From contig NC_058342.1 of assembly GCF_905475395.1 (NCBI RefSeq), positions 29,050,640 through 29,114,639 of the forward strand: DNA of 64,000 nt, in the 5' to 3' direction. The notes beneath the pieces were generated by a model. The model had not been told where the DNA came from. It saw only the letters and a program-made list of their open reading frames with translations, and did no database searches. A program made the translations under genes and the position numbers. Every line of letters begins with the position of its first letter. Positions within the stretch are counted from its first letter, which is position 1. Below, in pieces: positions 12,601 through 24,668 of the stretch. This DNA is from Chrysoperla carnea. Its lineage: Eukaryota > Arthropoda > Insecta > Neuroptera > Chrysopidae.

Positions 12601-15600
12601 CGTTGCGTTTGTTTCCACCAGATGGTTTTTCTTCTTCTTCGTGATGTCCCGAATATGAACAATAATGTAAATTTTCGTTACCTACTAACGGCAACCGTAC
12701 ATCCACACGATTGTGGGAGCAATTATTGTGAGTGGTAGCGGCTGGGAATGGAATATCATTCGAATTGTTTACCAAATCCGCATTATCTTTTTTATATCTA
12801 CGTATTCTAGATGTACGTTTTCGTTCGATTTTCTTGGTTAATTTCGATGATATTACAAGGGAATCACCTCGTTCTCGCTTTTCTAAATTTGGATCATGTT
12901 TTTTACCCAATAATTGTGTGAAATCAAAAGAATCGTTTACTGGTTGAGCTTTCGGTTGAACGCCTATTATTTTAGGAGCAACTTTTGTTGGAACAAATTC
13001 AATTGTTTGTATTTCATTCGATGTTTCTGGATTACGTAAACGATCTTTGGCACGTTTACGGCGTAATTGACGGCGTATACTATTTGATAATTTTCCTTGT
13101 GCGTTATTTTCTACACATTGTTCATTTTCGGTATTATTTTGTAAATTTTTTTTCTAAAAATGAGAAAATATAAAAAAAAATTATTATTTTTTTTGGGGAT
13201 AATGAAAGTTTTAGTTAGAGATTGCTCATAAAATACGTAACGCGAAATTTATTAAATCCCCCTCCGGTCGTTGTCATATTTTTTATTATAATATGACAAC
13301 AGACGATAGCCAAAGATTTTTTCACTAGAGGTATGCATTGTTATTCCAGTAATATCGTCGGGTAGAAATAATTTTTGTATTGGTTTTTGGATTTTCAAAA
13401 GCAAAAGGGCCCAAACATTTTTTTTTTTTTTGAGTTGTATAAAATACTGCATGGAATTGATCTGGGGAATCGATCTTTGTATGAAATTTTGAATAATATT
13501 TCAAAAAGTATTCTTCAAATCTTCAAAATATATCCGATTTTTGTATTTTTTAGGTGAAAATTACCTTTAAAATCGAAAAAATAACAACCATTTTTGTTTC
13601 GGGCAAGCTCTGTGTCCTCTTTGAGAACAACCTGTCACCCGAAAGCGAAACGTCTTATAAGAGATACTATTTTAAGCAGATTCCCCCGGGTTTTTCACCG
13701 AAATTTCTCTCAGAATGGATGGATCCAAGGTTTCGGACCAGAACATTCTAAATCTTACACCCTGCAGGTGCAAATAACATGTATAGAGATTCCATCGTTC
13801 TCCATACAGGCCCTACAAGTGGCGGAAGTTCAATTGACAGTGTAGAGTAGAGACTCTTCTCAACTATAAAACCAACAAAACTCAAATCTATTTGCCAATT
13901 GATAGGGTAGTTTTAGCGATATTTCCTGAAATCTCTCCCAAAGTGAAATTACTTTAAATGAGTTTTGTGATCGTTGAAATCATTTTGTAACGCTATTACG
14001 TACTTTATAAACAATCTCTAAATATAAATTTTGAAAAGGGAAAGTTAGAATCTAGCCGAAAATCAACGTTTTTAAATTCAAACTACTTGGGAATTAATAA
14101 GTTTTATAAAAGTAGCTTGCCAGAGTAGAGTTTCGGTCGGACTCAACACTATGGATTTTACAATGTTTCGATTCAGAAGCAATTAATATCCCCCTTAATA
14201 CGATATCTATATTTACGGGGTCCGCTTCTTTATGTCGGTGTAAACATTGAATAACTTTTTTATTTGTCAACCGATTGATTTGATTAGACATACTTTTGAA
14301 ACCGAAACAATTTAACGTTCAGCTGTACTAACTGCATGCGCAAACCGTGGCCAACAGGCGTGGTCTCATAACACTATTCATTGTTTGGTGTCATATTTTG
14401 TTGAGCACGAGACAGTGGGAGATCGTCTACATGCCATTTATCACGACCAAAACGTTCCAATGAACTGGTTGGATCGTTACCAAACATTCGCTTGAACGGT
14501 TTACACTGAACTTAACTTTCTTAAGCAAATTGTGATGACTGAGGAGGCCTAAATAAACAAAATTGACTCATTTGGGGATCCGAGAATCCACACGAGATTC
14601 ATGAAAGACCATTCAATGCCCAAAAGTGACTGTTTGATTGATGTTGTATTCAAAAACTAGTCCAATAAAAAAACCTCATGTACAGAAATCGGTTATCGGT
14701 TGTGTTTTTTCAATTATTCAACGTTTACATACCGAAATAAAAAATGACACATCCGTTAAATATTATATGGAAAAGGGTAATTTTCTAGAAATGGTGCTAT
14801 TTTCCATAGTTTCTACCCAACAATATATAGTCGACTTGTCATCATTTCGTTCAGTACATGCACGAAATTTTTTATTGAAAGTCCTAATGTCGAATGCCAA
14901 ACGTCCGTCGCAAACCGACAAGTCATAATGTTACCCAAAATGGTAAACCTTTACGATGCATGGAGTGACGAACGAATCGGTCTGAAATGAAAGTATAAAA
15001 ATCTGGTCTAGTTAATAATTTTCCCTGAAAAGAATCTGACATTTCCAGATTTTTAATGTTTTTCAAGTGAAAGTATAAAAACCTGGTCTAGTTAATAATT
15101 TTCCCTGAAAAGAATCTGATACTTCCAGATTTTTAATGTTTTTCAAGTTGATTGCCACCCCGCATAAATCTCTTGATACGGTGCCATACTTTGACGACAG
15201 ATTGTCACTCGAGGAAATACGACGTAAAAAGAAAATTTTTCAATATTTTTCTTAGTTTTCGAGATATTAAAAAATTATTATTTGGTAATTGTGTTCCCTT
15301 TCCCGTTAAGAAATTCACTATTTAGCAAAAAAAAGCACTTGTCGGATTAGAAAATACGACAATTCTACGAGGGGTAAAAACCAATTCAGCCCAAACCAGG
15401 CTCGATAACCACTCGACCCAAATAAGCTTGCCCATACATAAAACTGATCGAAAATTACCAAATTTGAATTCTAGATTTCGATAAGAGACCCGAGACTATA
15501 ATTATGATTTTTATCAAAATTTAAAAAGCCACACTTCTAGATAACTACCCAGAAAAAAGTATTAACATTCCTTTTTCGATTTAAAAAAACCCAAATCCTT

Positions 15601-15968
15601 CACCATTTATTAAACAAATAATTGAAAAGCAACCACAAAGCTTGTACATGCATTTACCCGTGACCAAAAAATTACTTGAAAAGTTTTATATCCACAAAAA
15701 TTTTGTAAAATCCATAAATCCAAAAAGATTATATCATCATGCTTAGAAATTTCAACATATATTACATAATTTCATAAGAAAAAATGGTAACATTTAAGAT
15801 CTAGACAACATATGTTACCTACAAAAGAGAAGGAAGCCGTTTATTAGTACAAAAAAAAGAATCAAAAATATTACCATAATTTTTATACTTCAAAAAAGGG
15901 GGTTAAACACACACACAGAGGAAAAACATATGAAACAGGGAAACGACAAATACCTTGCCAGATTCCAT
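9693..15968 (-). CDS. EIF2B4: Translation initiation factor eIF2B subunit delta, 5 exons, 789 aa
   Basis: Delta subunit of eIF2B, the decameric cytosolic guanine-nucleotide exchange factor that recharges eIF2 with GTP and is inhibited by phospho-eIF2. The exons on the minus strand are 15968-15954, 13153-11969, 11737-11127, 11062-10704 and 9892-9693, 2370 coding nt in all with phase kept. Exon 1 codes only MESGK. Residues 6-430 are a polar Lys/Glu/Ala-rich extension, with runs such as [17 protein letters not shown]. The conserved IF-2B Rossmann-like fold fills about 450-789. Recognisable blocks are [68 protein letters not shown], then [20 protein letters not shown] near the end. These blocks are very strongly conserved across animals. 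The N-terminal region is longer than in vertebrate homologues. Intron 1 (13154-15953) holds repeat debris, including a broken transposase. Confidence 0.93.
10462..10683. repeat. Dispersed repeat G, copy 2, next to an EIF2B4 exon
   Basis: Starts GTAGTCATGGTAGAG and ends near CTCATGCACGAAGCGAATA, parallel to 7148-7530. It ends only about 20 bp from the donor of EIF2B4 exon 4 (10704). Confidence 0.6.
13590..13862 (+). repeat. Dispersed repeat C fragment (EIF2B4 intron 1)
   Basis: Contains AGAACAACCTGTCA, then GGATGGATCCAAGGTTT and CTCCATACAGGCCCTA. The same blocks occur in the same order at 37155-37410. The short open frames across it are remnants or chance, not a gene of this locus. Confidence 0.6.
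14300..14935 (+). pseudogene. Broken mariner/IS630-type transposase relic
   Basis: Frame-hopping translation gives blocks such as [21 protein letters not shown] (about 14570-14630), the kind found in the catalytic domain of IS630/Tc1/mariner-superfamily transposases. Stops and frameshifts break every frame. The piece lies in the first intron of EIF2B4, on the opposite strand. This rests on remembered motif resemblance; a translated search would confirm it. Confidence 0.5.
15005..15150. repeat. Short tandem duplication (~77 bp unit x2)
   Basis: The stretch beginning AAGTATAAAAATCTGGTC near 14991 is repeated at about 15070 as AAGTATAAAAACCTGGTC, followed by the same TAATTTTCCCTGAAAAG and TTCCAGATTTTTAATG blocks. 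Non-coding, within EIF2B4 intron 1. Confidence 0.7.
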
Positions 15969-16925
15969 GGCTAATATCCAAATAACCCGATATATTTGCT
16001 AAAATTGTATTGAATCAAACCTTATTCGAAATATCATATTATAGAATTTGTGTACAATGAATCGAAAAACAAAATGAACTTTATAAATGAATCATCTAAT
16101 GAATTAATTATCACGATTTATTTTATTTATTTACCTTTGATTAATTTCAAATAAAATATATATATAATATGTTGACGAAAAATTTTATGAGAGCAAAAAA
16201 AGTATTTTAAAGGTTAGGCCTAAAATTCCATTTAAAAGTCATTGCATACATATGACATCATGCTATATTTTAAATGTTTAGGGTAATGACCACAAAAAAA
16301 ATATTACCCTAAAAATTAATTCTTTTATCAAAAAATAATTTATTATAAGCTCACATATTATATTATTTATTATTTTTAAAATTAAAATATAAACATTTTA
16401 GTAAAAAGAAGATTCTAATATTTAAAAAAAAATTATGTTGATATTTGAATTTTACTTCAATTTTAACAAACCAGATGGCTTTTAAGATTAGTGACATTTA
16501 TGGATTTTTGTTCATTAATGATACAATAGATGGCATACTAAAAATTTATGAAATATTCGATCTATGTAAAGTATATATTGGCACATTAGCTTAGAAAATG
16601 TGCACTAAAAGAAAGGCTGTTAGATACGGCTGTTTTATCGTCCGAAAATAATTTAAAATATAAAAAAGGACGAAACATGAAATTTTTAGATGGCGAATAT
16701 TTTCAGAAAACGATCCCCTATAGGATCAAAGTCATCAAAACTACGTGCATAAAAGTTATTGGTACTTCTTATGTGAAACATTTTTGTTATAAGTTTTCGA
16801 ATGAAAATAAAACTTTTATGGATAGACTCTTCATTCTAGTAAAACTGAGAAATGAGACTTTTTCTCATTTATCCTCATTTGCTCGTATCAGAATTTAAAG
16901 AAAATACACATCTAATAACCAATTG
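15969..16925. other. Between EIF2B4 and a satellite remnant, no gene seen
   Basis: Should hold the 5' UTR and promoter of EIF2B4 near 15969-16100. The rest is AT-rich. The short plus-strand open frames at 16677-17085 overlap the satellite remnant and show no protein features. Confidence 0.45.
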
Positions 16926-17400
16926 TCGATTTGCTGGGACCGTAAATTGCACATCGGTACAAGTGCAAAAAATCGGTTTTTGGATAACACAGCCACATAT
17001 TCAATTTGTATGGAATTTTTTTTTGAAACCTTCTAATTTTGTGATACTCTTTTCATCTGCGATGTTAGTTTTTTGCTACAATTAACCTTTGTGCTAAAAG
17101 TCGGGACCAGGACCACACATTCTTGAAACCTATTACAGTGTGGTTGAATTTGACCAGAAATTTGAAAAGTATGACCCAAATTTAGTTGGGTTACATACTT
17201 GATTTATCAAAATTGGATATAATTGGGAGGTGATAGAGAAAATTAAAATTTTTTGGATTTTGATGACGTCACAAAGTTCAAAAAATCGATTTTTGGATAA
17301 CACAGCCAAATATTATCCAATTTGTATGGACTTTTTTTGAAACTCACTAATTTTGGGTTACTCTTTTGGCCGGTGATCTTAGTTTTTCTGCTGATATATA
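16926..17400. repeat. Satellite-like repeat, ~1.5 units
   Basis: Contains GGGACCAGGAC, CACATTCTTGAAACC, GGATAACACAGCC and a GATGTTAGTTTTT block. The order is the same as in the ~315-bp tandem units at 62041-62835. Confidence 0.7.
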
Positions 17401-17832
17401 TATACCATGCGTTCGTTTCATAAAAATGTTGAATTCTTTCTCTAAAATACCAACTTTGTGTTTATTTTAACTGGAGAATGGAACCAAATATCTCATTTAT
17501 TCGAAGTAGAAGATTGGATGGAATTAGGATAGGAATTTGTTGTTTTTCAGAAATAAATAAATTTTTTTTTTAGTGATTTTCAGCTGAGTGCTTTATTGTG
17601 ATATGGCTATAACATTGGAATACAAAATACGCCGAGATGTTGGCAATTCGATATCAAATAACAGTAACCATTTTCAGTCAATATAAAAAAAAAGTTTTTT
17701 TGGTTTTGTTTGGAGACCTAAAATATTTTTGGGAGTGAATAATACAGTGTACTCTCCATTATAACTGATCGCCGTGCTTAAAAAAAACACGGATAAAAAT
17801 TTTTAGTCTCCCAGTGCATGTGCGTTGATAAT

Positions 17833-17838
17833 TTTATT
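17833..17838 (-). terminator. Likely polyadenylation signal AATAAA of the Asn/Ala-Gly/Ser gene
   Basis: The plus strand reads TTTATT, so the minus strand reads AATAAA about 70 nt past the stop codon of the gene at 17910-19587. Confidence 0.55.
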
Positions 17839-17909
17839 CTGTGCTTGTTCAAATGATCCGCATCCACAACAAAGAAATTAATTAATAATTTTTCTAAATT
17901 ACAAATAAA

Positions 17910-19587
17910 TTAGTAGCATAATCCCCCTCTTCCTAATACTCCGGCTCCAGCGAGACTATTGGCAACACCGGATACACTGCCTAAACCACCAAGACCGGAT
18001 ACGCCAGCAAGGCTAGATGATTGACCATAAGCACCACCAAGACCGGATACTCCAGCAAGGCCAGATGATTGACCATAAGCACCACCAAGACCGGATACTC
18101 CAGCAAGGCCAGATGATTGACTATAAGCACCTCCAAGGCCGGATAATCCAGCAAGGCCAGGTGATTGACCAAAAGCACCACCAAGACCAGCTACGCCATA
18201 AGTATCAGCGGAACCATAGGCAGAGGTACCTGGATAAGATGGTACATATGAACTTCCTACACCACTTCCACTTCCCAAACCACTTCCGAGTCCTAAAGCG
18301 GCAAGTACTGCTTGGTTGTTGACATTCGATACAGCATTACCATTTACGTTGGCATTTACGTTAGCGTTGGCATTTTGGTTAGCATTTGCATTTTGGTTAG
18401 CGTTTGCATTACCGTTGGCAGCAGCGTTGCCGTTAGCGATTGATCCAGATAAACTTCTTCGGAAGAAGACTGGACTCCTTAAGAGACCGGTTCCACCGAA
18501 GATTGAGTTGATTAATGCAATGTCTTGTGCCGATGCTTGAGCGTTGCTGTTTGCTGCAACGTTAGAGTTGACATTAGCGTTGACATTAGCATTCGCATTG
18601 GCATTTTCGTTTGCATTGGCATTTTGTTGAGAGTTTGCTTGAGAATTCACGTTGGCGTCTCCTGCTGCGTTAGCTTGTCCATAAGCAGCACCATATTGTG
18701 GGTATGGGTTCGCCTGAAAATATAATTTATTTGATATTAAATGTTTTCTGGGTAGATTTTGCCAAAATCGAAAATACCCTTTACCTAACAAAGAGAGCTA
18801 AGTCAGACAAATATTTAGAATAAAAGTTTAAAAGTAAAAATGTTCTTTATAAAAAAATAAACAACTTTTGTTTGAAACATTTTTTCGTAGACATCTATAA
18901 AATATGTTACGAAGTTAATTTCCGATAAAGTTGAAAATTTACCAAGAATTCGAAATACATATCATCAATTGTATATCTTTAATTATATATAATTATGATC
19001 TCATTTTCAAAACGAGATTTATTTCTTTCTATGCATATCTGAATTTCTAAACCATGAAGGTTATAAAGAAGGAGAACGATCGCTACGTGTTAAAGCATTA
19101 GCGCGTCTGTCCCTGAAAATTTGTAGAATTTATAGTTCATTTTTCAGCCACCAGCCGCGCTGTCATCATTAAGTAGTATCTGCGAAGTTAGCTGTTTATG
19201 AGTACAAGTAGATGAAGTTAGTTGCATAATGTACAAATTGATATATCATTTCAAATTAGCGCACAACAGCCCGCTTTTATTGATACAACTTAGCGATCGC
19301 AGCGCCTCACTTATTTTGCCCATATTCTCCTTCTCCTTCTCGTTCTCCTTCTTTATAACCTTCATGTTCTAAACTGCGAGTGATAGCAAAAAAATTGAGG
19401 AGAACATATCCCTTTTAAAATCGATAGCCCTTTCTAGGAAAACTATTAGATCTTCGAAATTTGAAGCCAAAAATTCAAAAATTCAAGGCAAACGATTGAA
19501 AGTATAATTGAAATAAACAATGATGGAAAAGAAACTTACCAATACGGCGGCCAAGCACGATAAACAGAAGAATACTTGAGAAATCAT
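17910..19587 (-). CDS. Secreted Asn-Ala / Gly-Ser repeat silk-like protein, 2 exons, 283 aa
   Basis: Probable silk or adhesive structural protein. Exon 1 (19587-19540) codes a 16-residue hydrophobic signal, MISQVFFCLSCLAAVL. Exon 2 is 18713-17910, joined in phase 0 and opening ANPYPQYG; cleavage probably falls at the A-N bond. Residues 47-79 are an Asn-Ala run ending VNANVNSNV. Residues 80-111 hold DIALINSIF and FFRRSL. Residues 112-149 are a second Asn-Ala run ending VNANVNGN. AVLAALGLG follows, then a Gly/Ser/Tyr segment. Residues 192-255 are four 16-residue repeats of the form GLGGAYGQSSGLAGVS (48 bp in DNA). The end is GRGGLCY, with a lone Cys one residue before the last. The Asn-Ala, FFRRSL and LAALG parts are shared with the divergent gene at 24669-28443. 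I do not recognise a named orthologue. Function is inferred from composition, signal peptide and neighbour. Confidence 0.85.
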
Positions 19588-19686
19588 TGTTGGAAAATTG
19601 ATTTTTTGTAAAAAAGTTCGAATTGATTAAAATAATTGTAATCTTCGTTGATGAATAGCGGATGATATTACAAGAAAATCGCTTCG

Positions 19687-19694
19687 TTTATATA
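19687..19694 (-). promoter_or_regulatory. TATA box of the Asn/Ala-Gly/Ser gene
   Basis: TATATAAA on the minus strand, 107 bp before the ATG at 19587. The spacing nearly equals the 108 bp of the partner gene, and transcription would start about 30 nt downstream. Confidence 0.6.
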
Positions 19695-19699
19695 TACAA

Positions 19700-20764
19700 A
19701 TGAAAAACTGCAGCTCAAATTGACTACGGTGATTTTTTTTAATCAGCACATTATTAAATTTTACGTTTCATTAGTTGTTTTAGACTAGACGCTGGAAGGA
19801 ATTTTCATTTTTTCGTGTAAAATATGAGAACTGCTAGCTAAGTTTGCATTCATATTCTAATAACCCCAAAGAATGAGGAAATCCATTTTGACAGGCAAAA
19901 ATCTGGTCTAATTTTTTTAAATCAACTGTCAAATCTGAACTTTTGGAACCGAGTAAGGATATTTTAGATTTTTGTGTCATATAAAAATTTTAATTCAAAA
20001 ATTTGTTTCCGGGATATTAACAATTTAATGTAATGTGTTTTTCATTTTTGAGTTAACGGGCTCGCGGAATGACGGACAAACGGAAATGGACTAATTAGAT
20101 GAATTTATGAACACCTATACCAAAATTTTGTTGGTAGCATCAACATTTCTAAGATTTACAAACTTGGGCTTAAACTTAATATCCTTCATATATGGGGTAT
20201 AAAAATTGGATTTGATTTCTGGCAACTTGGGGTTTTTCATCCTTCGGGATATAAGGACACATTTTACAAACGATATTTCTTTTAGCGCCTGTTCTATATA
20301 TTTCACGGTGTTAAAAGGTACTTGAATTACAACACCTGTGCAATTTAATTAAAAAAATATCAAAATACTTAAAAAAAAGATTTATGCGTTTAAGAAAAGA
20401 AAAATAATCAACAAGTATCCGGGTGGTGTTTTTGGAATTTAATTTATATGTGGGCATACAATTTTTTATTTTATCATAGTCGATTTTTAATATATCAGAT
20501 ATTTTGATAATTATAATACAATGAAAGAAGCTGTTCATGTGAGTGCAACTCTTATATACTATGTTTGCCATAAGAACTCCATGCTAAATTCTGTTTTGCT
20601 AGAAAGAGATAATAATAAACCTTTGATGGATTTTATCTTGGTTGTTTTTACATTTATTCGAAAGATATTTTTTCTCTGCTATTCATTACATTAGTTACCT
20701 TTTATTAAAGCAAAAAAAAAAATCTTATTGTCAAAAAAATTGTCGTAATTTCAGATATCCATTG
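19700..20764. other. Shared upstream region, left part; no gene seen
   Basis: Part of the 5 kb between the two divergent silk-like genes. AT-rich, with no supported coding frame. Minus-strand frames of 63 and 86 codons at 20115-20571 lack domains or a signal peptide and were not called. Confidence 0.45.
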
Positions 20765-20809
20765 CCGGAAATGTGAAAATCAGACGGCACTGTTTTTTTG
20801 CTTTCGTAA

Positions 20810-21026
20810 TATGGAGGGTAGAGATAAGGAGAACTATCTTAAATAGGAGTTAAAGTAAAAAAGTGTCCATCTAAAAACAGCAAATAACAGTTACAAAATT
20901 GGCCAGAATGGCGCTTGTGTAGCAGGAGGTGTTTGATGTGAAATTTTCTATCCTTCTCGAACAACTCTTTTAGATCTTTACACTTTTTATATACAGAGAT
21001 GGTTCTCCTTATCTCTACCCTTCATA
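20810..21026. mobile_element. hAT-like MITE, 217 bp, with 8-bp target duplication
   Basis: The 25-bp ends match as inverted repeats with one mismatch: left TATGGAGGGTAGAGATAAGG, right CCTTATCTCTACCCTTCATA. Flanks are TTTCGTAA (20802-20809) and CTTCGTAA (21027-21034), 7 of 8 identical, typical of hAT insertion. It interrupts an older repeat that continues on both sides and is uninterrupted near 8975-8995. Confidence 0.85.
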
Positions 21027-21082
21027 CTTCGTAAATCAACCCCTTGTACCCCTCTCGGCACCCACGGTGGTGATTTGAATAA

Positions 21083-21601
21083 TAAGGTATTATCGTTAGT
21101 CAAAAATAAATCATGAAATTTGAAAAAAGTTAAAATTTATGTAAAAATATACTTAAATATTCTGATTTCGAGTCATAAAAGCACATTTTTCTTTTATAAT
21201 ATTAAAATTAAAAATCGTAGTTTTTAAACTGTATATCACGTGACCTAAAACGCGGGTAAGCCCTGCTGTAATGTCATAGCGGTATGAGTCATAGACCATC
21301 AGTTAGTTCAGTGTAGACAGTTGAGTATAATATATACATAGATATGTATTTATATTTATTATAATCAGATGTCTATGAATGCATCTGTCAAACTTATCTG
21401 TGTTATTTCGTATAATAATACCGATATTACATCATCAAATTGGATGCCTGAATTTTTGACAGTTTAAAAAAGGTTTAAAAATTAATTTTAAGTTTTTGGC
21501 AGGAAAGCGTGTGTATTTTTCTGAAATAAATTTTTGGTGGCTTTTTATTAGCAATATCAACATTTTGAAGTAATTTTTCAAAAATAGTAGAATACCCTAT
21601 T
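21083..21601 (+). mobile_element. Repeat E (MITE ~515 bp), copy 1
   Basis: Matches 47012-47535 along its full length in opposite orientation. The ends read GGTATTATCGTTAGTC and GAATACCCTATT, giving a short AATAGGGTATT-type inverted repeat. It contains a CACGTGACC-like stretch and several ATAATA tracts but no coding frame. Confidence 0.75.
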
Positions 21602-22618
21602 GTACTATATGATTTATAAAAGAAAATTTTTAATTATTACATTTAATGATTTGGTTAAGAGTGAATTTACCAAGCAATGGTATAAATCATTGTATACGCG
21701 AAAATTGTTATCATAATAACCGTAAAAAAGGGGAATTAATTACAATAGATTTATCAACCGGATTTTAATACACAGTACATAAAAAATAGAAACTAACCAA
21801 ATACATACATAACTTATTTCTAGCATTTTTTCTTTCTGTAAATTAATCTATAATCTAATTTTTTATTAATCAATTATAAATTTGTTATTTTTAGATTGTA
21901 TATACCGGATACCAGAAAAATTCGTGTGCGTTTCATTAACCAAAACGAATTTTTCTTTTTTTTTTATGTTTATTGATAAATGAATTTCATCACTTTGCTA
22001 TTTTGATCTTTTTATTATAAGCTTTCATTTAGTTTCACCTGCCCCGTTGTCTGTCTGTAATCAAATTTTGCAAGTCAAATTTGATCCACTTCCCGGTTTA
22101 CGATTGAGCTGAAATTTTGCATGCCCATTTAATTTGTATGACAATGCATGGTAAGGTTGTGGCGTCATGATTTTCCCATCGCTTCCACCATATTTGATAT
22201 ATTCATAAATTTTCCTTTAGCCTTAAATTAAAAATTTTAATTGAACTAAAACACAAGCTTTTATTGAACTAAAAAGTAGAAAATAATGTTATCTATGAGT
22301 CACTCATAACCGACTATTTGTAAAAGCCTGAGGCGCTTAATATCAAGAATGAATCGAAAAATAATTAAGCATGTGGAGTAGATGTGGGGTTCCGATTCAT
22401 TTTTGATATTTTAAATTGAGCGCCTCGAGCTTTTTCTTAAAATCAAAAAAGTCGATTTTTTCTTTTCCAATACTTGTCAAATCAACACCTGAAGATTCTA
22501 AAAAAAAAACCACGGGAGTTGACTTATTGAAATTTGTTGGAATGCAAAATAAATTAATTAATTGTCATATTTGATATAATTAATGCTAAGAAACAGTTAA
22601 TTCTGATTTCTGAATATG
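21602..22618. other. Intergenic, no gene seen
   Basis: AT-rich sequence between two mobile elements. A fragment near 22035-22200 (TGTCTGTCTG then TTTGATCCACTTCCCGG) looks like another dispersed repeat. Nothing coding. Confidence 0.45.
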
Positions 22619-22622
22619 TTAA

Positions 22623-24302
22623 GGAGAGTGACTCGCCAGTAATAGAAAAAAATAAATTTGTAGATAATATTCGAAATTTTTAGTATGTTACAGTTAGCAA
22701 AACATATTATTATATTTTAAAAATATTGGGGCATCTTACCGATTAATTAAGAGAGTAATTAATTAAATAAAAATTTACTACGTATCATAACCTGTTATGA
22801 GAATGTTTATGTTATTTAGTATATTTTTAATTAATTAAACTTCTTAATTGATCAGTAAGATACCCAAATTTTTGTTTTATACAGGTTTCGCATTTAAGAT
22901 GAAGACATCCTCACACTTTCGTCATTTAGAGGAATATCAATTTGAAAAGTTTCACTGTCATACAGGGGGATAAGTCACATTTTTAAGTTAATTTTGAGCC
23001 AAAAATTTCAAAACTCGAGTCCATTTCACGAAAGTTTTGAAAGAAAAATTCATTTAGGAGAGTAGGTAGTTTTCGAGGTATTCGCCTTATATTTGAGGCC
23101 ATATTTTCAAAAATATTTATCCGATCGTCAAATGAACCTGATTTTCGCATTTTTTGGGTCATATTTACCTTATAAACCAAGTTTTATCCAATTCTGAGAG
23201 TAAAAAATTTTTTCGGTTTTTTCGATTTTTTTGAAGGGGTACCCCTTAAGAAAATTGCAAAAAATTGAGAAAAAAATATTATTTCCGATTTTGACAAAAC
23301 TCAGTTTATAAGCTAATTTTGCCCCAAAAAATTCAAAAATCCCGTTAAATTCGCAATTGGGACGGTAGTTTTCGAGATATTGCAAATTCGCCCTATATTT
23401 CTGGCCATATTTCCAAAACTACTTATCCGATTGTTAAATGAATCCGATTTTTGGATTTTTTGGGTCATATTTACCTTATAAACCAAGTTTTATCCAATTC
23501 TGAGAGTAAAAAATTTTTTCGGTTTTTTCGATTTTTTTGAAGGGGTACCCCTTAAGAAAATTGCAAAAAATTGAGAAAAAAATATTATTTCCGATTTTGA
23601 CAAAACTCAGTTTATAAGCTAATTTTGCCCCAAAAAATTCAAAAATCCCGTTAAATTCGCAATTCGGACGGTAGTTTTCGAGATATTGCAAATTCGCCCT
23701 ATATTTCTGGCCATATTTCCAAAACTACTTATCCGATTGTTAAATGAATCCGATTTTTGGATTTTTTGGGTCATATTTACCTTATAAACCAAGTTTTATC
23801 CAATTCTGAGAGTAAAAAATTTTTTCGGTTTTTTCGATTTTTTTGAAGGGGTACCCCTTAAGAAAATTGCAAAAAATTGAGAAAAAAATATTATTTCCGA
23901 TTTTGACAAAACTCAGTTTATAAGCTAATTTTGCCCCAAAAAATTCAAAAATCCCGTTAAATTCGCAATTCGGACGGTAGTTTTCGAGATATTGCAAATT
24001 CGCCCAATATTTCTGGCCATATTTCCAAAAATACTTATCCGATTGTTAAATGAACCCGATTTTTGGATTTTTTGGGTCATATTTACCTTATAAACCAAGT
24101 TTTATCCAATTCTGAGAGTAAAAAATTTTTTCCGTTTTTTCGATTTTTTTGAAGGAGTACCTCTTCAGTGACGAAAGTGTGAAGGTTTCTTCATCTTAAA
24201 TGCGATACACTGTATAATATGTTTCATTAATTATAACATACTAAAAATTTGTATCATTATCCACTAATTAATTTTTTTTCTATTACTGGCGAGTCACCCT
24301 CC
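22623..24302. mobile_element. TTAA-flanked inverted-repeat element carrying a satellite, 1680 bp
   Basis: TTAA lies directly on both sides (22619-22622 and 24303-24306). The outer ends are GGAGAGTGACTCGCCAGTAA and its inverse TTACTGGCGAGTCACCCTCC. The match goes on inward over about 120 bp, and a second inverted block begins CGCATTTAAGATGAAGA (about 22888-22925 against 24169-24206). TTAA duplication is the mark of piggyBac-type transposition. No transposase is present; the inside is a 306-bp tandem array. Confidence 0.85.
22975..24165. repeat. 306-bp tandem satellite array inside the TTAA element
   Basis: The landmark GGGTCATATTTACCTTATAA recurs at 23156, 23462, 23768 and 24074, exactly 306 bp apart. 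The middle units are almost identical and the first one is diverged. Three 71-codon minus-strand frames repeat with the same spacing; they are by-products of the array, not genes. Confidence 0.95.
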
Positions 24303-24560
24303 TTAAATGTGTTAGAAATTAATAATTGCATTAAGCATCGATGTAACGTAAATGCATACAATTAATTAAAGTAGAAACAAAACAATTGAATGTTTAATAA
24401 TAATAAACAGCCGTAGTTTGTAATAACAACGATTCACGATGGTCCAACTTGTAAGAAGATATTGATTTGTTTTTGATTTTAGGATTTTCCATTGAATGTG
24501 CCATGACGCAAAATCAAAACTCAACGAACTTGATAGAAAAGTGTGTTACTAAATTTTTAC

Positions 24561-24567
24561 TATAAAA
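24561..24567 (+). promoter_or_regulatory. TATA box of the Ala/Gln silk-like gene
   Basis: TATAAAA, 108 bp before the ATG at 24669. Spacing and context mirror the divergent partner gene. Confidence 0.65.
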
Positions 24568-24668
24568 ACCAAATGTACATTTGTTAAAATTCATCTGGTG
24601 TGAGTGATTTTTCATAGAAAGATCATTATAAATATCGGTCTTAACATCAATAACATTCATTTACAACA

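Noticed and set aside
23170-23997. Three identical 71-codon frames on the minus strand
   Set aside because: They recur every 306 bp with the satellite and have no start context, splice sites or conserved protein features.
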